Shown here: in pieces, positions 13,815 to 18,691 of the stretch
Layout: each line of letters opens with the position of its first letter
Numbering within the stretch: position 1 is the first letter of the stretch
DNA from: Rhodobacterales bacterium UBA3080
Lineage (GTDB): Bacteria; Pseudomonadota; Alphaproteobacteria; Rhodobacterales; Rhodobacteraceae
Direction of reading: 5' to 3'
DNA length: 18,691 nucleotides
NCBI GenBank assembly: GCA_002366645.1
Contig: DFBM01000128.1
Span: forward strand, 1-18,691
Program-made: the position numbers and the translations under genes
Notes under the pieces: model-generated
Seen by the model: the letters and a program-made list of their open reading frames with translations, nothing else
Databases searched by the model: none
What the model was told of the DNA's origin: nothing

Positions 13815-15284
13815 ATGTTCACTGATGCCGCCCTGCCGAACCTACCCTTTGATGATGATAAATTGCACGAAGAGTGCGGCGTTTTCGGCGTCTGGGGTAT
13901 GGACGAAGCCGCGAACTTCGTAGCCCTCGGCCTTCACGCCTTACAACACCGCGGCCAGGAAGCTGGCGGGATCGTAGCATATGACAGCGAGAAGGGCTTC
14001 ACGTCAGCCCGCCGCTTTGGATACGTCAGGGACAACTTCACAAAATCCAGTTTGATGAAAACGTTACCGGGCAGCCTGTCGATTGGACATGTCCGGTACT
14101 CGACTTCCGGCTCCAAGGGCGAAACCCAAATTCGTGACGTGCAGCCCCTGTTCGCAGAGTTCGCAATGGGCGGCAGCGCGATCGCCCACAACGGTAACCT
14201 GACAAATGCCGACGCTCTACGTCGTGAATTGATCGAGCGCGGGTCGATATTCCAGTCATCCTCTGATTCCGAATGCATCGTGCATTTGATGGCGCGTTCT
14301 TTCCAGAAAAACATTCCAGAACGCCTAAAAGATGCGCTCCGCCGTGTCGAAGGCGCGTTTTCCATCGTCGCGATGACCCGCACGAAATTGATTGGCGTTC
14401 GCGATGCACTTGGCGTACGTCCGTTAATGTTGGGCAAAGTTGGTGACGGCTGGGTTTTGTCGTCTGAAACCTGTGCACTCGACATCATCGGCGCGGAATT
14501 CGTGCGCGAGGTCGAGCCCGGCGAAATGGTCGTCATCACGAAAGACGGCATCGAAAGCTACTTCCCGTTCCACAAGGCTAGTCCAAGATTTTGCATCTTC
14601 GAATACGTCTACTTCAGCCGCCCCGACAGCATCATCGGCGGCCAATCAGTTTATGAAACACGCCGCCGTATCGGTGTGGAACTCGCCAAAGAAGCCCCGG
14701 TCGAGGCAGATCTTGTCTGCCCTGTTCCAGACAGTGGAACACCGGCAGCCATCGGATTTTCACAAGAAAGCGGCATCCCCTTCGCCATGGGTATCGTCCG
14801 CAACCAATACATGGGCCGAACCTTCATCGAACCTACCGAGCAGATCCGCAATATGGGCGTTTTGTTGAAACTTAACGTCAACCGTGCACTGATCCGCGGC
14901 AAGCGTGTGATTTTGGTTGATGATTCCGTGGTTCGGGGCACCACCAGCCGCAAGATCAAAGAGATGATACTTGATGCAGGCGCCAAGGAAGTTCACTTCC
15001 GCATCGCCTCTCCACCCACACAATGGCCGTGCTTCTACGGTGTGGACACGCCAGAACGTGAAAAACTTTTGGCTAGCTCAATGACCGAGGAGCAAATGCG
15101 CGACCATTTAGGTGTCGACAGCCTGCGCTTTGTTTCGCTCGACGGTCTATACAAAGCCGTCGGCGCCGATGAGGGCCGCGACAAGAAATCGCCGCAATAT
15201 TGCGACGCCTGCTTTTCGGGCGAATATCCGGTCCGCCCAAGCGACAAAATCGAAGATGGCTTCAAGTTGCAGGACGACAAATGA
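13815..15284 (+). CDS. purF: Amidophosphoribosyltransferase
   Basis: The 489-residue enzyme makes phosphoribosylamine from PRPP and glutamine, the first step of purine synthesis. Residues 1-20 look like a propeptide ending in Glu-Glu, so the nucleophile is Cys21 in CGVFGVWG after cleavage. The glutaminase domain continues with HRGQEAGGI and AHNGNL. The C-terminal phosphoribosyltransferase domain has the PRPP loop VILVDDSVVRGTT (365-377). Cys260, Cys406, Cys463 and Cys466 (the last two as CDAC) match the four ligands of the [4Fe-4S] cluster in the B. subtilis type, which E. coli PurF lacks. No strong ribosome binding site is seen. The stop overlaps the following SDR gene by 4 bases. Confidence 0.97.
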   Translation: MFTDAALPNLPFDDDKLHEECGVFGVWGMDEAANFVALGLHALQHRGQEAGGIVAYDSEKGFTSARRFGYVRDNFTKSSLMKTLPGSLSIGHVRYSTSGSKGETQIRDVQPLFAEFAMGGSAIAHNGNLTNADALRRELIERGSIFQSSSDSECIVHLMARSFQKNIPERLKDALRRVEGAFSIVAMTRTKLIGVRDALGVRPLMLGKVGDGWVLSSETCALDIIGAEFVREVEPGEMVVITKDGIESYFPFHKASPRFCIFEYVYFSRPDSIIGGQSVYETRRRIGVELAKEAPVEADLVCPVPDSGTPAAIGFSQESGIPFAMGIVRNQYMGRTFIEPTEQIRNMGVLLKLNVNRALIRGKRVILVDDSVVRGTTSRKIKEMILDAGAKEVHFRIASPPTQWPCFYGVDTPEREKLLASSMTEEQMRDHLGVDSLRFVSLDGLYKAVGADEGRDKKSPQYCDACFSGEYPVRPSDKIEDGFKLQDDK

Positions 15285-15949
15285 AGATCGATTCCGATAC
15301 CGTCGCTCTGGTCACTGGCGCGTCACGAGGTTTGGGGTATGCCACTGCCGTTGAACTGGCACGTAAAGGCGCACATGTTATCGCACTCGCCAAGACGGTC
15401 GGCGGTTTGGAAGAACTCGCCGATGTGATCGAAGAAGCTGGTGGGTCATGCACACCGGTTCCGCTCGATATCACCGACGAAGGTGGATTGCAGCGTATGT
15501 GTTTGTCGATTCACGAACGCTGGGGGCGACTGGATTTGCTCGTGCATTGCGCCGCGCATGCAGTTCTGCTGTCGCCGGTTGCCCATGTTTCCGACAAAGA
15601 TTTTGACCGTATGTGGGCCGTAAACGCGCGCGCAACTCAACGGATCATCGCAATGACCGAACCTTTGCTCAAGGCTTCGGAAAACGGCACCGCAGTATTT
15701 ATGCACGACCCTAAGGCCGGCGAGAAGTTCTTTGCCGGATATGGCGCAACCAAGGCCGCTGCCGAAGCAATCGTCGACAGTTGGGCTGCCGAGAGTGTAA
15801 CAATTGGGCCAAAGGTAATAAAATTCACCCCGAACCCGATGCCAACGGGCCTGCGAGCCCGTTTTTTCCCCGGCGAAGACCGATCCAAACTTGCGACCAC
15901 CGAAATGGAAGCAAAACGACTGCTGAAGGTGGTTTCTGCGTCAATTTAG
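15281..15949 (+). CDS. Divergent short-chain dehydrogenase/reductase coupled to purF
   Basis: The 222-residue protein has a good Rossmann start (LVTGASRGLG, residues 10-19), LDIT in the Asp-binding place, N115 and YGATK (Y154, K158). The NNAG motif has become CAAH. The Ser that normally precedes Tyr by about 13 residues falls in FMHDPKAG, where no Ser is present. Nucleotide binding therefore looks intact but the catalytic triad is incomplete, so it may be a weak enzyme or a non-catalytic family member. The ATG at 15281 overlaps the purF stop (ATGA); the frame extends upstream but only as a shadow of purF. No substrate is proposed. Confidence 0.82.
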   Translation: MKIDSDTVALVTGASRGLGYATAVELARKGAHVIALAKTVGGLEELADVIEEAGGSCTPVPLDITDEGGLQRMCLSIHERWGRLDLLVHCAAHAVLLSPVAHVSDKDFDRMWAVNARATQRIIAMTEPLLKASENGTAVFMHDPKAGEKFFAGYGATKAAAEAIVDSWAAESVTIGPKVIKFTPNPMPTGLRARFFPGEDRSKLATTEMEAKRLLKVVSASI

Positions 15950-16090
15950 TTGCCTTAAAGTCAACTTTTCGACCCGCGCCCTCTTTCTACCCCTATTTAG
16001 TCTAATTCTTGCCTTTTTCTGTAAATATCAATGCGAAAGGTATCAATTGGCGGCGCGCGATAGGCGTCGTCAGCGTAGGGACAAAATAGC

Positions 16091-16558
16091 ATGAATAATT
16101 TCGTAAAGTTTATCAAAAATGAATCCGGTGCCGTTACGGTCGACTGGGTGGTGCTAACAGCTTCCATCGTCGGTATCGCAATCGCCGTCGTCGCTTTAAT
16201 TTCGGGTGGCGTCCAGAGCGCATCAAACGGCGTAAACGACGGCCTCACAACGGCTTCCGAATTCAGTTTCGGGGATACGACAGCACCTGCTAGCACTGAA
16301 TGGAACGGGATGAACTATTGGGATTATCGTGGAATCGCCGAAACGGATTATGGCGCTGCAGGAAATGGCGGTGCAACAGCCGGATGGATTCAGACGCTGG
16401 CTTCAGCAGACGCGCCGGAAGGGTTTAATTACAACGACGGATTATGGACCGGCGACCCACGCTCTATCGTCTACACAAGTGATGACGGAAACAATTATAG
16501 CGTGAATGGTGAAGTTACTGCGGTCGCAGACTTTCAAGGTGACGTAAACCCGCTGTAG
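16091..16558 (+). CDS. Flp-pilin-like protein with a long C-terminal domain
   Basis: The 155-residue protein begins with a short basic leader, then ESG-AVTVDW followed by a hydrophobic helix (about residues 19-40). This matches Flp-type prepilins, which are cut after Gly and carry Glu-Tyr at positions +5 and +6; here cleavage would be after Gly13 and the pair is Asp-Trp. Flp pilins are usually only 50-70 residues, whereas this one adds about 110 residues that are acidic, rich in Gly, Asn, Asp, Trp and Tyr, with very few basic residues. It could be a minor pilin or surface pseudopilin needing a TadV-type peptidase. No tad/cpa genes are nearby. AGGGA lies 11 bases before the ATG, and a strong terminator follows. 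The 141 bases upstream show no clear promoter. Confidence 0.75.
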   Translation: MNNFVKFIKNESGAVTVDWVVLTASIVGIAIAVVALISGGVQSASNGVNDGLTTASEFSFGDTTAPASTEWNGMNYWDYRGIAETDYGAAGNGGATAGWIQTLASADAPEGFNYNDGLWTGDPRSIVYTSDDGNNYSVNGEVTAVADFQGDVNPL

Positions 16559-16618
16559 TTTAGATCCAACTAGTTGTTTTAGCTTGGCAATACATGTGGC
16601 CGAGGCAGCGAATATCGG

Positions 16619-16651
16619 ACGCCCCGGTATATACTGGGGCGTAACTTTTTT
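16619..16651 (+). terminator. Rho-independent terminator after the pilin-like gene
   Basis: ACGCCCC (16619-16625) pairs with GGGGCGT (16636-16642), and the pairing continues inward through GTA/TAC, giving a stem of up to 11 bp. A run of six T follows (16645-16651 region). It ends the pilin-like transcript 60 bases after its stop. The minus-strand side has no T-run, so it does not serve hisG. Confidence 0.9.
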
Positions 16652-16706
16652 ATTCTCAAAACTGGAATAAGTGGTTCACCAAGCAAAATTTCTGTTTGTG
16701 ATCTGG

Positions 16707-17396
16707 CTATAAATTTGGAGATGGAAACTGCGCTGATACATTTGAAACCTCGTCCCAATCAGCAACTTTCGACTTAAACAACGTCGCCTGCGATTTTAAA
16801 ATCAAGCCATCCGCTAAAATTTTCAAATGGTTCGCGCGTAGCGTATCACCCGAAGAAGTGATGTCCGCAATGGCTTCGGCGGTCAGGTTCTTGACTGTTC
16901 CCTCGGTCGCACCTTGGCTATCAATCAGCTGATAATCCGCGACGCCCTGAGCCCGCAGAAATTCGCGCACAAGGTTATGATACTTCGTTGCAATGCGCAG
17001 CCGGAACCCGTGTTTGGCCCGAAATGCCGCCGCCACCGCGTCAAGGTCGTCAATACTTTCGACGTCAACCCAATTGCTCGGCACTGCGAGGATCAGGTCG
17101 GCATGGCCAAACCCCATCTGCGTCAGTTCTTCGACTTTTTGCTCCCAGCCTGCAATCTTTTCGTGCACGAGATCTTGTCCCGTTACCCCGAGATGAATGC
17201 GACCGGCGGCCAGTTCCTTCGGAATTTCCCCCGCCGAAAGCAGAACCAGTTCAATATCGTCATAGCCCACCACACGTCCGGCATACTCACGGCCTGAACC
17301 GGTGCGCTCAATCACGATTCCACGTTCGGCGAACCACTCGATAGTCTGTTCCTGTAGTCGACCTTTAGAGGGCAACCCGAGCTTCAATTTACTCAT
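16707..17396 (-). CDS. hisG: ATP phosphoribosyltransferase, short form
   Basis: The 229-residue enzyme catalyses the first step of histidine synthesis, joining ATP and PRPP. It has LGLPSKGRLQEQT at the N-terminus, AGRIHLGVTGQDL, RIATKYHNL and the PRPP-binding DSQGATEGTVKNLTAEAI. At 229 residues it is the short form lacking the C-terminal regulatory domain of the about 299-residue E. coli enzyme, and such HisG needs HisZ for activity and feedback by histidine. The hisZ gene lies directly upstream and overlaps by 4 bases (ATGA), ensuring matched synthesis of the two subunits. No intrinsic terminator was found after its TAG. Confidence 0.96.
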   Translation of the reverse strand: MSKLKLGLPSKGRLQEQTIEWFAERGIVIERTGSGREYAGRVVGYDDIELVLLSAGEIPKELAAGRIHLGVTGQDLVHEKIAGWEQKVEELTQMGFGHADLILAVPSNWVDVESIDDLDAVAAAFRAKHGFRLRIATKYHNLVREFLRAQGVADYQLIDSQGATEGTVKNLTAEAIADITSSGDTLRANHLKILADGLILKSQATLFKSKVADWDEVSNVSAQFPSPNL

Positions 17397-18529
17397 TTCG
17401 CACCGCCTTTCAGGGCCAGCGCCGCTTCCGGGCGGATGATCCCGCCAACGGCTGGAATTCCTTTTCCTTCGCCCAGCACGCGGGTCAGCGCGTCGTATCG
17501 CCCACCCTGTGCAATCTGCGGCAGGTCAGGACGATCCGGAGCATGGAAGCCAAAGACGAAACCGTCGTAGTATTCTAGTTTGGTACGCCCGTAAGATGCC
17601 TCGAACGGTAAGGCCGACACGTCCATTCCGGTCATCGTAAGTGCTTCCGCACGCGCTTCAAGCTGGTCTGCTGCTGAAGCGAGCATCGGCGCCGTTTTGC
17701 GCAGTTCTTTCGCCGCAGTGCCCATCGTTGATTTTAGGGCCAGTACATTCGTCACGAGCGCAACCGCCGCCTCACTTAGCGGCGCGGCCTCCTTTTCGGC
17801 CATAAGGACCTCGGCCCGTGTTTCAATTTCCTCAATCGAACGTACACCAAGTGCCGGTCCTGCCCGTTCAATAAATCCCCGAGCTTCCCCGTCCTTGACG
17901 GCCTTTAACAACTCAGCCCGTTCGGCGCTTGGATCCATATCGCTCGAATAACGTTCTAGCAGGCGCTTAAAGCGGTTCGGACGCCAGACGTGGCGGCGCA
18001 ATGCAGCTTTACGTCGTTCATTGGTGTCCAATGCCTCGATAGCGGCAAAAACCAACCCCATGTCGCCCATTGTCGGCGCGACGGGCAGGTCACCCAAGGC
18101 GGTTGCAAGCACCGCAAAAACCTCGGCGTCGTCGGCGGCAGGGTCTGTACCGCCAAATACTTCGAAACCAGCCTGAAGGTATTCGGTCGGCCGGTTGCTA
18201 CCCGGTTCCTGTCTCCGCCAAACCGATCCGGCATAAGCATATCGCGCTACGGTGGCCCCCTTCGCCATGTGCATCTGCACAACGGGCACCGTAAAATCAG
18301 GTCGTAGCATCAGCTCGCCTTCAACTGGATCGTGTGTCGTATAGGCCCGCGCGCGCAGGTCTTCACCGTAAAGGTCAATCAGAACATCTGCGGGCCAAAG
18401 CGCTGCTGGCTCCACAGGTTCCGCGCCATTCGCGATGAAACCGGACATCAGACGCCCGACTTCTCCGCGAACTTTTGCAAGGCCCTCACCTAGCCGTCCG
18501 TCAGCCATATATGCGCGCGAAGTGACCAT
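17393..18529 (-). CDS. hisZ: ATP phosphoribosyltransferase regulatory subunit
   Basis: The 378-residue protein resembles the catalytic core of histidyl-tRNA synthetase without the anticodon-binding domain, as expected for HisZ. Visible class II features are MLRPDFTVPVVQM (motif 1 region), RYAYAGSVWRRQEP with EYLQAGFEVFG (motif 2), and GGRYDALTRVLG (motif 3 region). It activates the short HisG and carries histidine feedback. The gene lies between hisS and hisG. The first ATG follows the hisS stop with no gap, and neither it nor the Met at residue 8 has a strong ribosome binding site, so the start is uncertain by a few residues. Confidence 0.94.
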   Translation of the reverse strand: MVTSRAYMADGRLGEGLAKVRGEVGRLMSGFIANGAEPVEPAALWPADVLIDLYGEDLRARAYTTHDPVEGELMLRPDFTVPVVQMHMAKGATVARYAYAGSVWRRQEPGSNRPTEYLQAGFEVFGGTDPAADDAEVFAVLATALGDLPVAPTMGDMGLVFAAIEALDTNERRKAALRRHVWRPNRFKRLLERYSSDMDPSAERAELLKAVKDGEARGFIERAGPALGVRSIEEIETRAEVLMAEKEAAPLSEAAVALVTNVLALKSTMGTAAKELRKTAPMLASAADQLEARAEALTMTGMDVSALPFEASYGRTKLEYYDGFVFGFHAPDRPDLPQIAQGGRYDALTRVLGEGKGIPAVGGIIRPEAALALKGGAK

Positions 18530-18691
18530 TTATGCGTCCGCCCGTGCAATCATTTTACGAACCTCGGCGACAAGATCCCCACGCGGGATTTCCATCTGCG
18601 CGGGTTGGGCCTTCCATTCTTCGTTCGTCGTAATATTAGCCGCCAAAACCTTGCCAAGCGCCAAGTCCTTGATTTGGACAACGCCATTTTC
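18530..18691 (-). CDS. hisS: Histidyl-tRNA synthetase, C-terminal fragment
   Basis: The last 53 residues and TAA stop are visible; the gene continues beyond the right edge. The segment reads NGVVQIKDLALGK, then EEWKAQPAQMEIPRGDLVAEV and ends in RADA. This matches the end of the anticodon-binding domain of class II histidyl-tRNA synthetases from alphaproteobacteria. The enzyme charges tRNA-His. Its stop codon is directly followed by the hisZ ATG, so hisS-hisZ-hisG form one operon linking histidine supply and use. The identity rests on a short piece but is strengthened by the neighbours. Confidence 0.8.
   Translation of the reverse strand, partial: ENGVVQIKDLALGKVLAANITTNEEWKAQPAQMEIPRGDLVAEVRKMIARADA

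Noticed and set aside
15200..15280. Longer N-terminus for the SDR gene
   Set aside because: The added stretch is an off-frame translation of the purF end; the ATG at 15281 directly precedes the Rossmann motif.
1..18691. CRISPR array, tRNA or rRNA genes, insertion sequences, prophage or toxin-antitoxin genes
   Set aside because: No regularly spaced repeats, cloverleaf arms, transposase or integrase motifs were seen on either strand.

Overview
The window looks like a chromosomal core segment of an alphaproteobacterium, most probably a Rhodobacteraceae (Roseobacter-group) member. This is inferred from three things: family features (an acidic-tailed L9, a short HisG paired with HisZ, an Fe-S type PurF), the order dnaB-alr-mlaEF-pqiA-like-radA-cvpA-purF-SDR, and a moderate G+C codon style. 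No tRNA, rRNA, insertion sequence, phage gene, CRISPR array or obvious foreign island was seen. No gene-free stretch exceeds 300 bases.

Layout. (1) 1-917 (+) is the 3' two thirds of an amidohydrolase of the 8-oxoguanine deaminase/hydroxyatrazine hydrolase group. It converges on a leftward block: a DsbA/FrnE-like thioredoxin-fold protein, a GNAT acetyltransferase, then the fatty-acid synthesis genes acpP, fabG, an unrecognised 109-codon gene and fabD (all minus strand, transcribed fabD to acpP). acpP has its own candidate promoter, a leader of about 130 nt with a nested hairpin, and a strong terminator. (2) Diverging from fabD is rpsF-rpsR-rplI (+), closed by a clear terminator. (3) A PAP2 phosphatase gene follows, then a long rightward run: dnaB, alr, mlaE, mlaF, a PqiA-like gene, a small membrane protein, radA and cvpA. 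Many neighbours overlap by 1-4 bases, so translation is probably coupled. (4) purF has its own promoter and is coupled to a divergent short-chain dehydrogenase/reductase. (5) A stand-alone Flp-pilin-like gene ends in a perfect terminator. (6) hisS (partial)-hisZ-hisG occupies the minus strand to the right end.

The genes mostly serve growth: fatty-acid elongation (FabD, FabG, ACP), ribosome proteins (S6, S18, L9), replication and repair (DnaB, RadA), wall and envelope upkeep (Alr, MlaEF, PqiA-like, PAP2), purine synthesis (PurF) and histidine synthesis with histidyl-tRNA charging (HisG, HisZ, HisS).

I found no clearly new multi-gene system. The points most worth a second look are: a palindromic repeat whose flank supplies the fabD stop codon and part of the next gene's N-terminus; the unrecognised gene between fabD and fabG; the acpP promoter and leader structures; the MlaEF cluster lacking MlaD; and the long Flp-like prepilin with D-W in place of E-Y.
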